Shown here piece after piece: positions 40,880-51,593 of a stretch of 58,944 nucleotides of DNA. A program made the translations under genes and the position numbers. Numbering within the stretch: the first letter of the stretch is position 1; each line of letters begins with the position of its first letter. The stretch comes from Paenibacillus sp. (GTDB lineage Bacteria; Bacillota; Bacilli; Paenibacillales; Paenibacillaceae). The DNA lies in contig JAFWEX010000156.1 of the NCBI GenBank assembly GCA_017512705.1, positions 1-58,944 on the forward strand, given 5' to 3'. The notes under the pieces are model-generated. The model made no database searches and was not told the origin of the DNA. It saw nothing but the letters and a program-made list of their open reading frames with translations.

Positions 40880-41377
40880 TTGCGTGTAGATCCGAATACT
40901 TTGGAACTGTCTGAAAGAGTAGTAAACATTAATCGCGTAGCTAAAGTAGTAAAAGGCGGACGCCGTTTCAGCTTTAGCGCACTGGTTGTAGTCGGCGACG
41001 GCAACGGCTGGGTTGGAGCGGGTATCGGTAAAGCGGGCGAAGTACCTGATGCAATTCGCAAAGGTATTGAAGATGCTAAGAAAAACCTTGTACACGTTCC
41101 ACTTGTAGGAACTTCGATTCCTCACTTGGTAACAGGTAAGTTCGGCGCAGGACGCGTTCTGTTGAAACCAGCATCTGAAGGTACTGGTGTTATCGCTGGT
41201 GGTCCTGTACGTGCGGTTCTCGAACTTGCTGGTGTAGGTGACATTTTGACAAAATCTCTGGGTTCTTCGAATTCCATGAACATGGTCAATGCGACTTTGG
41301 AAGGTTTGTCCCGTTTGAAGCGTGCTGAAGACGTGGCTAAACTGCGCGGAAAATCCGTCGAAGAGCTTCTGGGTTAG
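40880..41377 (+). CDS. rpsE: 30S ribosomal protein S5
   Basis: A 165-aa S5 ([39 protein letters not shown]). The spectinomycin loop VKGGRRF is intact. The start is TTG at 40880, with AAAAGGAGG upstream, giving [10 protein letters not shown]. Confidence 0.96.
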   Translation: MRVDPNTLELSERVVNINRVAKVVKGGRRFSFSALVVVGDGNGWVGAGIGKAGEVPDAIRKGIEDAKKNLVHVPLVGTSIPHLVTGKFGAGRVLLKPASEGTGVIAGGPVRAVLELAGVGDILTKSLGSSNSMNMVNATLEGLSRLKRAEDVAKLRGKSVEELLG

Positions 41378-41389
41378 GAGGGAATTCTC

Positions 41390-41575
41390 ATGGCTAAATT
41401 AGAAATTACCCTCGTCCGTAGCTTGATCGGACGTCCGGAGACGCAAAGAACCACTGTAAAAACATTGGGCTTGCGCAAAGTAAACAGCAAAGTGATTCAG
41501 AACGATAATCCTGCCATTCGTGGTATGATTAACAAAGTAAGCCACTTGGTAGCTGTTAAAGAAGTAGAAGCATAA
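41390..41575 (+). CDS. rpmD: 50S ribosomal protein L30
   Basis: A 61-aa L30 ([19 protein letters not shown]). The ATG follows TTAGGAGGGAATTCTC, starting 13 nt after rpsE. Confidence 0.97.
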   Translation: MAKLEITLVRSLIGRPETQRTTVKTLGLRKVNSKVIQNDNPAIRGMINKVSHLVAVKEVEA

Positions 41576-41618
41576 AACGGGTATATTCCCACAAATCTTT
41601 AAGGAGGTGCAACGAACG

Positions 41619-42059
41619 ATGAAGTTACATGAGCTTTCACCATCTCCTGGATCCCGCAAAGAACGCAAACGTGTTGGTCGCGGTCCAAGTAGTGGTACAG
41701 GTAAAACATCAGGTCGCGGTCACAAAGGACAAAACAGCCGTTCTGGCGGTGGAGTACGTCCAGGCTTCGAAGGTGGACAAAATCCATTGTATCGTCGCTT
41801 GCCGAAACGTGGTTTCGTAAACCCAACTCGCAAAGAATATGCAGTTGTGAATATTGAAGACCTGAACAGTTTTGCTGCGGGTACTGAAGTAACTCCAGAA
41901 TTCTTGATGACGAACGGCGTAGTTAAAAACGCTAAATCCGGAATCAAAATCCTGGGCAACGGTGATGTCACTGTTAAGCTGACTGTTAAAGCTAACAAGT
42001 TTTCTCAATCTGCGGTGGAGAAAATTGAAGCTGCCGGCGGTACAACCGAGGTGATTTAA
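41619..42059 (+). CDS. rplO: 50S ribosomal protein L15
   Basis: A 146-aa L15 with the glycine- and arginine-rich N-terminal extension ([20 protein letters not shown]). ATG 41619 follows AAGGAGGTGC. The stop TAA overlaps the secY ATG by one base. Confidence 0.97.
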   Translation: MKLHELSPSPGSRKERKRVGRGPSSGTGKTSGRGHKGQNSRSGGGVRPGFEGGQNPLYRRLPKRGFVNPTRKEYAVVNIEDLNSFAAGTEVTPEFLMTNGVVKNAKSGIKILGNGDVTVKLTVKANKFSQSAVEKIEAAGGTTEVI

Positions 42060-43357
42060 TGTTCAAGACCCTAAAGAATATCTGGCGGGTTGAGGATCTG
42101 CGCAAAAGGGTATTATTTACCCTTTTTGTACTGATCATTTACTGCATCGGCTCCTTTGTTCCTGTTCCAGGTGTTAACAAAGATGTGTTCGAAGCGACAA
42201 ATTCTGCGGGTAAAGAAGTTTTTGGACTTCTCAATACGTTCTCGGGTGGAGCACTGTTTCAGTTCTCGATCTTTGCGCTCGGGATCGTACCTTACATCAC
42301 TGCGTCTATCATAGTGCAATTGCTTTCCATGGACGTTATTCCTAAATTAGCGGAATGGGCAAAGCAAGGTGAGCAAGGTAAGAAAAAGTCAGCACAATTG
42401 ACCCGTTATCTAACTATCGGACTTGCATTGATTCAAGCGTTTGGTACGTCGATCGGATTTAACCGCTTGTACAATACAGAGATGGTTCCTAACGCAACAT
42501 TTGCAGATTATATCTTGATCGCGATTGTACTTACGGCCGGTACTTCATTCCTGATGTGGCTTGGTGAGCAGATCACCGAGAAAGGCATCGGAAACGGAAT
42601 TTCAATTTTGATCTTTGCGGGTATTTTGTCAACAGTGCCTAATATCATCAAGCAAACAATTGAGTCCGACTTCATTCAACCTGATCAGTTGTTTATGAAC
42701 ATCCTTAAAGGTGTGATCATCGCGATTGTGATCGTGTTGATTATCATTGGTGTCATTTACATTCAGCAGGCGATTCGGAAAATTCCAGTACAGTACGCAA
42801 AACGTGTCGTAGGAAACAAAATGTACGGTGGACAGAATACACACATCCCGCTGAAGATTAATGCAGCTGGTGTTATCCCTGTCATCTTCGCATCATCGCT
42901 GTTGATGTTCCCAACGATTATCGCCAACTTCTGGGCTAATCATGGTTGGGCACAGTGGATCGGTCAGAACTTGACTACACACAAACCTCTTGGTATGGTT
43001 CTGTATGTTGTGATGATCTTCGGATTCACATTCTTCTATACTTTTGTACAGATGAATCCTCAGCAGATGGCTGATAATATGAAAAAGAACGGCGGTTACA
43101 TCCCAGGCATTCGCCCGGGTAAAGCAACCGAGAAATATCTGACCCGCGTCATGACTCGTTTGACAATGGCCGGAGCCATCTTCTTGGCAGTTATTTCCGT
43201 TCTGCCTGTATTCTTAGGGGCACTTTCTGGTTTGCCTCAATCAGCGCAAATTGGAGGAACTTCCCTCCTAATCGTAATCGGTGTTGCGCTGGATACGATG
43301 AAGCAAATCGAAAGCCAATTGATCAAACGCCACTACAAAGGTTTTATCAATAAATAG
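42059..43357 (+). CDS. secY: Preprotein translocase subunit SecY
   Basis: The 432-aa channel-forming subunit with ten predicted transmembrane segments. The plug and second-helix region reads FSGGALFQFSIFALGIVPYITASI, and the C-terminal loops IRPGKATEKYL and RHYKGFINK contact SecA and the ribosome. Translation is coupled to rplO. Confidence 0.97.
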   Translation: MFKTLKNIWRVEDLRKRVLFTLFVLIIYCIGSFVPVPGVNKDVFEATNSAGKEVFGLLNTFSGGALFQFSIFALGIVPYITASIIVQLLSMDVIPKLAEWAKQGEQGKKKSAQLTRYLTIGLALIQAFGTSIGFNRLYNTEMVPNATFADYILIAIVLTAGTSFLMWLGEQITEKGIGNGISILIFAGILSTVPNIIKQTIESDFIQPDQLFMNILKGVIIAIVIVLIIIGVIYIQQAIRKIPVQYAKRVVGNKMYGGQNTHIPLKINAAGVIPVIFASSLLMFPTIIANFWANHGWAQWIGQNLTTHKPLGMVLYVVMIFGFTFFYTFVQMNPQQMADNMKKNGGYIPGIRPGKATEKYLTRVMTRLTMAGAIFLAVISVLPVFLGALSGLPQSAQIGGTSLLIVIGVALDTMKQIESQLIKRHYKGFINK

Positions 43358-43358
43358 G

Positions 43359-43403
43359 CAATAGGTTCCGGTTGAGTAAAGATTTACTTGCCGGCACCTA
43401 TTG
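43359..43403 (+). other. Large stem-loop between secY and adk
   Basis: CAATAGGT (43359-43366) pairs with ACCTATTG (43396-43403). CCGG (43368-43371) pairs with CCGG (43391-43394), and AGTAAA (43375-43380) with TTTACT (43383-43388). No T tract follows, so it is more likely a processing or stability element than a terminator. Confidence 0.7.
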
Positions 43404-43441
43404 TGCTGTTTGTTGATGTAGGGTAGTCTTGGAGGGAGTGA

Positions 43442-44092
<651 letters not shown>

Positions 44093-44095
44093 TTG

Positions 44096-44848
44096 ATGAT
44101 CATTGGTAAGTCTGAAACGGAACTGGGTTTGATGAGAGAAGCAGGGAGAATTGTTGCAGAAACGCATCGTCTCTTGGCAGACCATATCGCTCCTGGTATC
44201 ACGACTGGCGAACTTGACCATATGGCAGATCAATTTATCCGTAGTCAAGGAGCTATACCATCTTTCAAAGGTTATAACGGTTTCCCTGCCAGTGTGTGCG
44301 CTTCAGTGAATGAAGAGTTGGTACATGGATTTCCCGGCAAACGCAAGTTGAACGAGGGCGATATCGTTACGTTTGACATTGGCGCGCAGTACCAGGGGTA
44401 TCATGGAGATTCTGCCTGGACTTATCCGGTTGGCCGTATTTCCGAGGAAGCCCGTCGTCTTCTAGACGTCACCGAGGCTTCATTATACGCAGGTCTGGCG
44501 CTGGTAAAACCAGATGTTCGCTTGTTTACAATATCTCATGCAATTCAGAAATATGTCGAAGATGAGGGATTCTCAGTCGTTCGTGAATATGTCGGTCACG
44601 GCATTGGATCGAATCTGCACGAGGAACCATCAATTCCGAACTATGGTCTTCCTGATCGTGGTCCAAGGTTAAAGGCTGGGATGGTGCTAGCTATTGAGCC
44701 GATGGTGAACGCAGGTAGACGGTATGTGAAAACGTTGGAAGATAACTGGACTGTCGTTACAGCTGATGGATCGTTATGTGCCCACTTTGAACACACCGTA
44801 GCAGTTACACCTGAGGGAATGGAAATTTTCACAAAATTGAACGTGTAG
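44096..44848 (+). CDS. map: Methionine aminopeptidase, type I
   Basis: A 250-aa metalloprotease that removes initiator Met from nascent proteins. Metal ligands lie in [41 protein letters not shown] and [12 protein letters not shown] 44096 is chosen, with GAGAGGT upstream; TTG 44093 would add one residue. It starts four nt after the adk stop. Confidence 0.96.
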   Translation: MIIGKSETELGLMREAGRIVAETHRLLADHIAPGITTGELDHMADQFIRSQGAIPSFKGYNGFPASVCASVNEELVHGFPGKRKLNEGDIVTFDIGAQYQGYHGDSAWTYPVGRISEEARRLLDVTEASLYAGLALVKPDVRLFTISHAIQKYVEDEGFSVVREYVGHGIGSNLHEEPSIPNYGLPDRGPRLKAGMVLAIEPMVNAGRRYVKTLEDNWTVVTADGSLCAHFEHTVAVTPEGMEIFTKLNV

Positions 44849-44858
44849 GTGATTAGGC

Positions 44859-45167
44859 ATGAACAACCCGTCGAATCCGCAGCTCGGTCAACTTGTGAAG
44901 ATCCGTAAAGGCCGCGATGCGGACCAAGCCGCAGTAATTGTTGCTATAGAGGACAATAGGTTCGTATATATTGCGGATGGAGACAAACGAAAGTTTGACC
45001 AACCCAAGAAGAAGAATATTCTTCATCTTGAACTTCAGCCCATGATTAGCAGTGAGGTTGTAAACAGTTTAAACGAGAGTGGTCGGGTGACAAACGGAAA
45101 GCTCCGCTATGCGGTTCATTCGTTTTTGGAATCCACCAACATTCAAGCTGAAGAGAAAGGAGACTGA
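44859..45167 (+). CDS. KOW-domain RNA-binding protein
   Basis: A 102-aa protein with an N-terminal KOW-like segment ([21 protein letters not shown]), followed by [20 protein letters not shown], like the L14e-type KOW proteins found between map and infA in Bacillales. Its ribosomal or translational role is unproven. It overlaps nothing and is spaced 10 and 3 nt from its neighbours, so it is translated with them. Confidence 0.88.
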   Translation: MNNPSNPQLGQLVKIRKGRDADQAAVIVAIEDNRFVYIADGDKRKFDQPKKKNILHLELQPMISSEVVNSLNESGRVTNGKLRYAVHSFLESTNIQAEEKGD

Positions 45168-45170
45168 CTC

Positions 45171-45386
45171 ATGGCCAAGGAAGATGTCATTGAAGTGGAA
45201 GGCACGGTTCTTGAACCACTGCCGAATGCAACGTTTAAGGTTGAGCTTGAGAATGGTCATCAAATTCTCGCTCACGTTTCCGGAAAGTTGCGGATGCACT
45301 TCATCCGTATCCTGACTGGAGACAAAGTAGTTGTTCAGTTATCGCCTTATGATCTAACAAAAGGTCGTATAACTTACCGTAAATAG
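45171..45386 (+). CDS. infA: Translation initiation factor IF-1
   Basis: A 71-aa OB-fold factor that occupies the ribosomal A site during initiation ([33 protein letters not shown]). It ends ITYRK, one residue shorter than many homologues. AAAGGAGACTGACTC precedes the ATG. Confidence 0.97.
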   Translation: MAKEDVIEVEGTVLEPLPNATFKVELENGHQILAHVSGKLRMHFIRILTGDKVVVQLSPYDLTKGRITYRK

Positions 45387-45426
45387 TAGTAGACAGTTGC
45401 AATGAACTGTGAAGCTTATTTAGCGG

Positions 45427-45652
<226 letters not shown>

Positions 45653-45672
45653 TGAAGGGGGTGTAGCGTAAA

Positions 45673-46041
45673 ATGGCACGTATAGCTGGTGTGGATTTGC
45701 CACGAGATAAGCGCGTTGAGATCGCCTTGACTTATATTTTCGGAATCGGTAAAACGACTTCCCAGAAAATTCTGAGCTCTACAGGCATCAATCCGGACAC
45801 TCGTGTTCGTGATTTGACGGAAGATGAAGTCAGCAAATTGCGTGAAAGTATCGACAAAGAGGTCAAAGTAGAAGGTGACCTGCGTCGTGAAATCTCTTTG
45901 AATATTAAACGTTTGACGGAGATCGGTTGTTACCGTGGAGTTCGTCATCGTCGTGGTCTGCCTGTTCGTGGACAACGTACGAAAACGAATGCTCGTACTC
46001 GTAAAGGTCCTCGTCGTACAGTAGCGAACAAGAAGAAATAA
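45673..46041 (+). CDS. rpsM: 30S ribosomal protein S13
   Basis: A 122-aa S13 ([20 protein letters not shown], helix-two-turn-helix, C-terminal [11 protein letters not shown]). It contacts P-site tRNA and forms B1 bridges. AAGGGGGTGTAG precedes the ATG. Confidence 0.97.
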   Translation: MARIAGVDLPRDKRVEIALTYIFGIGKTTSQKILSSTGINPDTRVRDLTEDEVSKLRESIDKEVKVEGDLRREISLNIKRLTEIGCYRGVRHRRGLPVRGQRTKTNARTRKGPRRTVANKKK

Positions 46042-46060
46042 TAAGGGGGGATAAGAGAAA

Positions 46061-46456
46061 ATGGCTAAACCGAAAAAAGTCGTACGTACTAAACGTCGTG
46101 ACCGTAAAAATATTGAATCTGGCGTGGCACATATCCGTTCCACTTTCAATAACACTATCGTTACTATTACGGATCCTCACGGAAACGCGATTTCGTGGGC
46201 AAGCTCCGGCGGCCTCGGATTCAGAGGTTCCCGTAAATCGACTCCGTTTGCTGCACAAATGGCTGCTGAGACTGCTGCCAAAGCTGCAATGGAACATGGG
46301 ATGAAATCCGTTGAGGTTATGGTTAAAGGACCAGGTGCAGGTCGTGAAGCAGCAATCCGCTCTTTGCAAGCTGCTGGTCTTGAAGTTAACCTGATCAAAG
46401 ACGTAACTCCAGTCCCACATAACGGATGCCGTCCTCCAAAACGTCGTCGTGTCTAA
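46061..46456 (+). CDS. rpsK: 30S ribosomal protein S11
   Basis: A 131-aa S11 of the platform ([19 protein letters not shown], ending [13 protein letters not shown]). The 136-nt spacer before rpoA holds no gene and no clear promoter. Confidence 0.97.
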   Translation: MAKPKKVVRTKRRDRKNIESGVAHIRSTFNNTIVTITDPHGNAISWASSGGLGFRGSRKSTPFAAQMAAETAAKAAMEHGMKSVEVMVKGPGAGREAAIRSLQAAGLEVNLIKDVTPVPHNGCRPPKRRRV

Positions 46457-46592
46457 TGAGATTTGCCCCTGCGTGTGGTATACTTCCGGCACAATCTGCT
46501 AATAATGGTTGTTTAGGCATACTACTACATGTTTTCGCAAGAGAAGGTAAATGTTTCATAAAGGACCGACGTTTTGAAGGAGGGGTATTGCA

Positions 46593-47537
46593 GTGATAGA
46601 AATCGAAAAGCCGAAAATTGAGACGGTAGACGTCAACGATGATGGCACCTATGGGAAATTCGTAGTAGAACCGCTGGAGCGCGGATACGGTACGACGCTT
46701 GGAAACTCGCTTCGCCGAATCCTGCTCTCATCACTGCCGGGTGCGGCAGTGTCTTCGGTTCAAATCGACGGCGTTCTGCATGAATTTGCTACAGTTCCTG
46801 GCGTAATGGAAGACGTTACAGAGATTATCCTTAACCTGAAAGCTTTGTCGCTCAAAATTCACTCTGACGAGGAGAAAGTGCTCGAGATTGATGCTGAAGG
46901 CGAAGGAGCAATCACGGCTGGAGATATTCGTGCTGATTCCGATGTGGAAATCCTTAACCCGGATCTTCACATTGCTACGCTTGGACCAGGTTCGAGACTT
47001 CACATGCGTATTTTTGCCAATCGCGGTCGCGGCTACGTCCAGGCAGATCGGAATAAACGCGATGACCAGCCGATCGGCGTCATCCCTGTCGATTCCATCT
47101 TCACCCCGATTAGCCGTGTAAACTACGGTGTGGAAAATACGCGTGTAGGCCAGGTAACCAACTATGACAAGCTCACGTTGGAAGTTTGGACTGACGGAAG
47201 TATTCGTCCTGAAGAAGCTGTAAGCCTCGGCGCTAAAATTTTGACCGAACATTTGATGCTCTTCGTAGGTCTTACAGACGAAGCGAAAGATGCAGAGATT
47301 ATGGTTGAAAAAGAAGAAGACAAAAAAGAAAAAGTACTTGAAATGACGATTGAAGAGCTGGATCTCTCTGTTCGTTCTTACAACTGCCTCAAACGTGCTG
47401 GTATTAATACCGTACAAGAGCTGACTACGAAAACGGAAGAAGACATGATGAAAGTCCGTAACCTCGGACGCAAGTCTTTGGAAGAAGTTCAAGAGAAGCT
47501 TGAGGAACTTGGTTTGGGACTTCGTACAGAAGAATAG
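46593..47537 (+). CDS. rpoA: DNA-directed RNA polymerase subunit alpha
   Basis: A 314-aa alpha. The N-terminal dimerisation domain holds [21 protein letters not shown]-type sequence; an acidic linker ([10 protein letters not shown]) and the C-terminal DNA/activator-binding domain ([32 protein letters not shown]) follow. The start is GTG, after GAAGGAGGGGTATT. Confidence 0.97.
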   Translation: MIEIEKPKIETVDVNDDGTYGKFVVEPLERGYGTTLGNSLRRILLSSLPGAAVSSVQIDGVLHEFATVPGVMEDVTEIILNLKALSLKIHSDEEKVLEIDAEGEGAITAGDIRADSDVEILNPDLHIATLGPGSRLHMRIFANRGRGYVQADRNKRDDQPIGVIPVDSIFTPISRVNYGVENTRVGQVTNYDKLTLEVWTDGSIRPEEAVSLGAKILTEHLMLFVGLTDEAKDAEIMVEKEEDKKEKVLEMTIEELDLSVRSYNCLKRAGINTVQELTTKTEEDMMKVRNLGRKSLEEVQEKLEELGLGLRTEE

Positions 47538-47572
47538 ACAGCTAGAGTGCTTGAAGTGAAGGAGGGAAAACA

Positions 47573-47938
47573 ATGGCATACCAAAAGTTGGGCCGTAATT
47601 CCAGCGCACGTAAAGCTTTGTTCCGTGACCTGGTAACTGACCTGTTCTTATATGAGCGCATTCAGACAACTGAAGCGAAAGCAAAAGAGGTTCGCTCTAT
47701 TGCTGAAAAACTGATCACTAAAGCGAAAAAGGGAGATCTTCATGCCCGTCGCCAAGTGGCAGCTTATGTTCGCCGCGAAACAATCGATGGTGAGCAAGAT
47801 GCAATCCAAAAACTGTTTAGCGAATTGTCCGGTCGTTACGCTGAGCGTCCAGGTGGATACACTCGTATCCTTAAACTGGGACCTCGTCGTGGTGACGCAG
47901 CGCCTATGGTTTACTTGGAACTGGTAGACCGCGCGTAA
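47573..47938 (+). CDS. rplQ: 50S ribosomal protein L17
   Basis: A 121-aa L17 near the tunnel exit ([20 protein letters not shown]). Last gene of the super-operon, with GAAGGAGGG at the start. The ecfA/ecfT genes that often follow in Firmicutes are absent here. Confidence 0.97.
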   Translation: MAYQKLGRNSSARKALFRDLVTDLFLYERIQTTEAKAKEVRSIAEKLITKAKKGDLHARRQVAAYVRRETIDGEQDAIQKLFSELSGRYAERPGGYTRILKLGPRRGDAAPMVYLELVDRA

Positions 47939-48027
47939 TACAGATGTGAGATGAGGAAAGGGGACAGAGTCCATCGATTCTGGTTTAACCCTTTTTTTCT
48001 CTTCATATCGGAATTCGTGCTGTAAAT

Positions 48028-48052
48028 GAAGCTCCGTAAGGGGCTTCTTTTG
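48028..48052 (+). terminator. Terminator of the S10-spc-alpha operon
   Basis: GAAGCTCC (48028-48035) pairs with GGGGCTTC (48040-48047) with one wobble and a GTAA loop, followed by TTTT. Confidence 0.85.
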
Positions 48053-48078
48053 CTGTTCGGGATAGGGTTATGTATAGT
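48050..48078 (+). promoter_or_regulatory. Promoter of truA
   Basis: TTGCTG (48050-48055), 17 nt, TATAGT (48073-48078). The -10 box overlaps the upstream in-frame ATG at 48070, which supports the start at 48100. Confidence 0.7.
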
Positions 48079-48099
48079 ATGGAACAAAGGTGTGGTAAT

Positions 48100-48873
48100 A
48101 TGCGCAACTTATGTATGACGGTAACTTATGATGGGACGGCCTATTATGGTTTTCAAGTACAACCAGGAGGCAATACCATTCAGGACCATCTTGAAGATGC
48201 CATTCGGGCATTAACTGGTGAGACGGTTAAAATCACAGGTTCAGGCCGAACGGATGCAGGTGTTCACGCCCGTAGACAAATCTTCAACTTCCCTACAGTG
48301 TCTCAGATTCCGGTAGAACGATGGTGTTTAGCACTCAACTCCAGATTGCCATCTGATATTGTTGTCATTGATGCAATGGAGGTACCGTTAGATTTTCATT
48401 CTCGTTATGCAGCGAAAAAGAAAACCTACCGGTATACAATTAATGCTAATCAATTCCCGGACGTCTTTAACAGAAGACTACAGCATCATCATCATGCTGA
48501 GCTGGACATCGCTGCGATGGAGGAGGGCCTACGTCATTTCATAGGCACATATGACTTTACGTCTTTTGCTTCACGCAAGTCTCAGAAAGAGAATCATGTA
48601 CGTTCGGTATACGAAGCATGGATAGAAGTGGATCGTTCAATGTGCAGAGACCATCCGCGCGATCAGGGTGTCATTCACATTTATGTGAGTGGTAACGGCT
48701 TTTTGCAGCATATGGTACGGATCATTGTAGGAACACTGCTGGAGATCGGAGAGGGCAAACGGAAAGCCTCTGATGTACCGAATATGATTGCTGCTTGTAA
48801 TCGTTCTGCTGCAGGACCTACTGCAGTTAGTTGCGGATTGATGCTCTGGGATCTTGAGTACAAAAAAGATTGA
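48100..48873 (+). CDS. truA: tRNA pseudouridine synthase A
   Basis: A 257-aa enzyme that makes pseudouridine at tRNA positions 38-40. The catalytic Asp lies in GSGRTDAGVHA, with TYDGTAYYGFQVQPG and RMIVRIIVGTLLEIG-like conserved blocks. ATG 48100 has AAAGGTGTGG upstream. Confidence 0.95.
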   Translation: MRNLCMTVTYDGTAYYGFQVQPGGNTIQDHLEDAIRALTGETVKITGSGRTDAGVHARRQIFNFPTVSQIPVERWCLALNSRLPSDIVVIDAMEVPLDFHSRYAAKKKTYRYTINANQFPDVFNRRLQHHHHAELDIAAMEEGLRHFIGTYDFTSFASRKSQKENHVRSVYEAWIEVDRSMCRDHPRDQGVIHIYVSGNGFLQHMVRIIVGTLLEIGEGKRKASDVPNMIAACNRSAAGPTAVSCGLMLWDLEYKKD

Positions 48874-48901
48874 ATTCCGTGAGTAAAAGCTTAATTTATG
48901 C

Positions 48902-48930
48902 TTGCGATTTAATCGCCTATCATGTAATAT
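48902..48930 (+). promoter_or_regulatory. Promoter of rplM-rpsI
   Basis: TTGCGA (48902-48907), 17 nt, TAATAT (48925-48930), just before the L13 leader. Confidence 0.75.
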
Positions 48931-48933
48931 AAA

Positions 48934-48994
48934 AGTTGTGTTTTCTTAATGGCTTTCCCACAGCCCCAATTAAGAGGTTCACATCGCAACAACT
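48934..48994 (+). promoter_or_regulatory. L13 leader RNA
   Basis: Nested stems: AGTTGT (48934-48939) with ACAACT (48989-48994), CTTAAT (48945-48950) with ATTAAG (48969-48974), and GGCT (48951-48954) with AGCC (48962-48965). Position and shape fit the L13 leader family, which lets L13 control its own operon. The family assignment is from memory. Confidence 0.75.
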
Positions 48995-49076
48995 ATCCAT
49001 CAACACCTAAAGTTATCACTTAACGATTGAAGATAAATGAAAATGATGATATTGAACATTTAAGGAGGAACTTTTC

Positions 49077-49514
49077 ATGCGTACTACGTACATGGCGAAG
49101 CCTAACGAAGTTGAGCGCCAATGGCACATCATTGATGCTGAAGGCAAAACCCTCGGACGTTTGGCAAGCGAAGCAGCTGCTTTGATCCGCGGCAAACACA
49201 AGCCACAATTCACTCCACATGTGGACACTGGCGATTTCGTTGTTATCATCAATGCAGAGAAAATTGTATTGACTGGTAACAAAATGCAAGATAAAAAATA
49301 CTACCGTCACTCGATGCACACAGGTGGTTTGAAAGTAACATCTGCTGAAGAGATGGTTAAAAACAAACCTGAACGTATGTTGGAATTGGCTGTTCGCGGT
49401 ATGCTTCCTAAAACTCGCATGGGCGAGAAAATGAAGCTGAGACTTAAAGCGTACAGAGGTACTGAGCATCCACACGCAGCACAAAAACCAGAAGTTTACG
49501 AACTTCGCGGTTAA
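49077..49514 (+). CDS. rplM: 50S ribosomal protein L13
   Basis: A 145-aa L13 ([44 protein letters not shown]). TTAAGGAGGAAC precedes the ATG. Transcribed with rpsI, 19 nt away. Confidence 0.97.
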   Translation: MRTTYMAKPNEVERQWHIIDAEGKTLGRLASEAAALIRGKHKPQFTPHVDTGDFVVIINAEKIVLTGNKMQDKKYYRHSMHTGGLKVTSAEEMVKNKPERMLELAVRGMLPKTRMGEKMKLRLKAYRGTEHPHAAQKPEVYELRG

Positions 49515-49533
49515 TTAAAAGGAGGACAGTTTC

Positions 49534-49926
49534 ATGGCACAAGTACAATACTATGGGACAGGTCGTCGTAAACATTCGGTAGCACGTGTTCGCCTTGTAC
49601 CGGGTGAAGGACGCATTGTCATCAATAAACGTGATATTAATGAATACTTTGGTTTGGAAACACTCAAACTGATCGTAAAACAACCACTGACTTTGACAGA
49701 AACGCTCACAAATTATGACGTTTTGGTTATCGCTCATGGTGGCGGAATCTCCGGTCAAGCCGGCGCAATCCGTCATGGTATCTCCCGCGCTCTGCTCAAA
49801 GCAGATCCGGAATATCGTGCATCTCTGAAAAAAGCAGGATTCCTGACTCGTGACCCTCGTATGAAAGAGCGTAAAAAATACGGTCTTAAAGCGGCTCGTC
49901 GCGCACCTCAGTTCTCCAAACGTTAA
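49534..49926 (+). CDS. rpsI: 30S ribosomal protein S9
   Basis: A 130-aa S9 ([19 protein letters not shown]) with the C-terminal tail RRAPQFSKR, whose last Arg touches P-site tRNA. AAAGGAGGAC precedes the ATG. Confidence 0.97.
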   Translation: MAQVQYYGTGRRKHSVARVRLVPGEGRIVINKRDINEYFGLETLKLIVKQPLTLTETLTNYDVLVIAHGGGISGQAGAIRHGISRALLKADPEYRASLKKAGFLTRDPRMKERKKYGLKAARRAPQFSKR

Positions 49927-49936
49927 TATGTCCAAA

Positions 49937-49967
49937 AGCTCTTGGCTTCTGCCAAGGGCTTTTTTTA
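49937..49967 (+). terminator. Terminator of rplM-rpsI
   Basis: AGCTCTTGGC (49937-49946) pairs with GCCAAGGGCT (49951-49960) around TTCT, followed by seven T. Confidence 0.95.
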
Positions 49968-50799
49968 TAATGAATCAAAGTTGGTATAGTTGCACTGTAT
50001 TGATCCTTTCTGAATTGGTCCTTTATTCATCGTAAAATGGTTGTTAACACTGCCTGGACAATTTACGAAATGGAGGTAAATGTCCAATAACATGTGTTTT
50101 GGCCGAGGACCTTATCTCATTGATCTCATATCATTCTCTTTTAAGTCCATCGATTATATCTGCCTCCTTACGTAGCTTATTATCTACTTTCATACCTAGC
50201 TTACACATTCAACCTCTCATTGTTTGCTCCCAGTAAGGAGTATTCCTGCCTGTACATACCCTTGTACTGTGCTTTAAATACCTTCTACCTTCTCAATACA
50301 GTTTTAATACCCTTTATGATCACCCTAGATTTGACTTCTATATCTACAGTTTCCACATCGTTAGATTATCAGTTTTTCTTATGAATACGATAAAGTATGC
50401 TTACTTTAATTATTAGTTACGTCAACCGGTTAACAAGTACTATTGAGCTTTATAAGAATCATTATGTCTCTGGATCTACTTTATACTTATGAAATTATGG
50501 CGGACTGATGATGTTATAAATCCAACGGTGCCAACAGTTTTGGAGCATAAAGAATCTTGGCACTTTAAAATCCTACCTTAGGATATCTTTGCTTTATTCC
50601 ATATATAATTCATCTGCAAGCCTGTTGTACACGCGTATCTTTTTAGTGGTAGGGCGTAAGGACTTTGATTAATGGATCGATTTTACCAGATGGTAGGCAT
50701 TGACATGCGGAGTGAAAGTTTTATACTATACATAAATAATTCATATTTGATTAGTCGGCTTTATTTCATTGGGAGATCATGAATGGGGGAAATGGAATA
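49968..50799. other. Long AT-rich region without genes
   Basis: No open frame with a ribosome binding site is convincing on either strand. Visible structures are an imperfect hairpin (TGGACA, TTTAC with GTAAA, TGTCCA, near 50052-50092), GTGCCAA (50528-50534) with TTGGCAC (50557-50563), ATCCTA (50570-50575) with TAGGAT (50579-50584), and the cysH promoter at the right end. A minus-strand stretch near 50215-50375 reads as a short frame interrupted by stops, possibly decayed coding DNA. Confidence 0.6.
50700..50727 (+). promoter_or_regulatory. Promoter of cysH-sat
   Basis: TTGACA (50700-50705), 16 nt, TATACT (50722-50727). The inverted repeats at 50528-50584 lie 115-170 nt upstream; no S-box (SAM riboswitch) core was seen between promoter and gene. 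Confidence 0.8.
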
Positions 50800-51492
50800 A
50801 TGAATTTGTTGGAAAAGGAAGAACTAGCACGCACGAAGGCTGAAGAACTGGAGCATGCAAGTCCAGAAGATATTATTCGCTATGCGATCGAAACATTCCC
50901 GAATATCACATTTGCGTGCAGCTTTGGTGCAGAGGATGTAGTACTGGTAGATATGCTGCAAAAAATCAGCCCTTCTACTGATATATTTTATCTGGATACG
51001 GATTTTCATTTCCAGGAAACATATGCTACGCGTGATCTGATGCAAGAAAAGTATAATCTTGATTTTGTCAGAGTATCACCAAAAATTACACCTGAAGAGC
51101 AGGCTGCTGAGCATGGTGAAGAGTTGTGGAATTCCGACCCTAACGCTTGTTGCAACATTCGTAAAGTGGAGCCACTGACGCGTATTCTATCGCAATATGA
51201 TGCATGGATTACGGGCATCCGCAGAGATCAGGCACCAACACGTGCGAATGCGAAGAAGGTGGAATATGATACGAAGTTTGGACTGATGAAATTTAATCCT
51301 ATTGCACATTGGACGAGTGAGGATGTGTGGGAATATATTCGTGCCAATAACGTGATATATAATCCACTGCATGATCAGAACTATCCGAGTATCGGCTGCG
51401 AGTACTGCACACGGCAGGTTATGCCTGGCGAAGATCCGCGTGCGGGACGCTGGTCCGGCAATGATAAAACGGAGTGCGGGCTTCATAAATAA
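50800..51492 (+). CDS. cysH: Phosphoadenylyl/adenylyl-sulfate reductase (CysH family)
   Basis: A thioredoxin-dependent reductase releasing sulfite. The 230-aa form has the PP-loop start FACSFGAEDVVLVDM, LDTDFHFQETY, and the four cysteines of an iron-sulfur APS reductase (Cys117-Cys118 and Cys200-Cys203), with the catalytic Cys226 in ECGLHK. The paired cysteines suggest APS use, and no APS kinase gene lies next to it. ATG 50800 is preferred; ATG 50779 (GGGAG four nt before) is an alternative that adds seven residues. Confidence 0.93.
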   Translation: MNLLEKEELARTKAEELEHASPEDIIRYAIETFPNITFACSFGAEDVVLVDMLQKISPSTDIFYLDTDFHFQETYATRDLMQEKYNLDFVRVSPKITPEEQAAEHGEELWNSDPNACCNIRKVEPLTRILSQYDAWITGIRRDQAPTRANAKKVEYDTKFGLMKFNPIAHWTSEDVWEYIRANNVIYNPLHDQNYPSIGCEYCTRQVMPGEDPRAGRWSGNDKTECGLHK

Positions 51493-51593
51493 GAATGTAA
51501 GGATATCTTAACGTCTTAGCCCATATAAACATCATTTGAATTATTATGCGGTATTCACCACTATATCGGATGTAGAATGAAGGAGCTGATAAG

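Noticed and set aside
48070-48099. Upstream ATG of truA
   Set aside because: It overlaps the -10 box of the truA promoter and would be upstream of the transcript.
50215-50375. Short minus-strand frame in the gene-free region
   Set aside because: It is interrupted by stop codons and has no start with a ribosome binding site; kept only as a hint of decayed DNA.
50728-50799. SAM riboswitch or T-box before cysH
   Set aside because: The leader between promoter and start is about 70 nt and has neither core motif.
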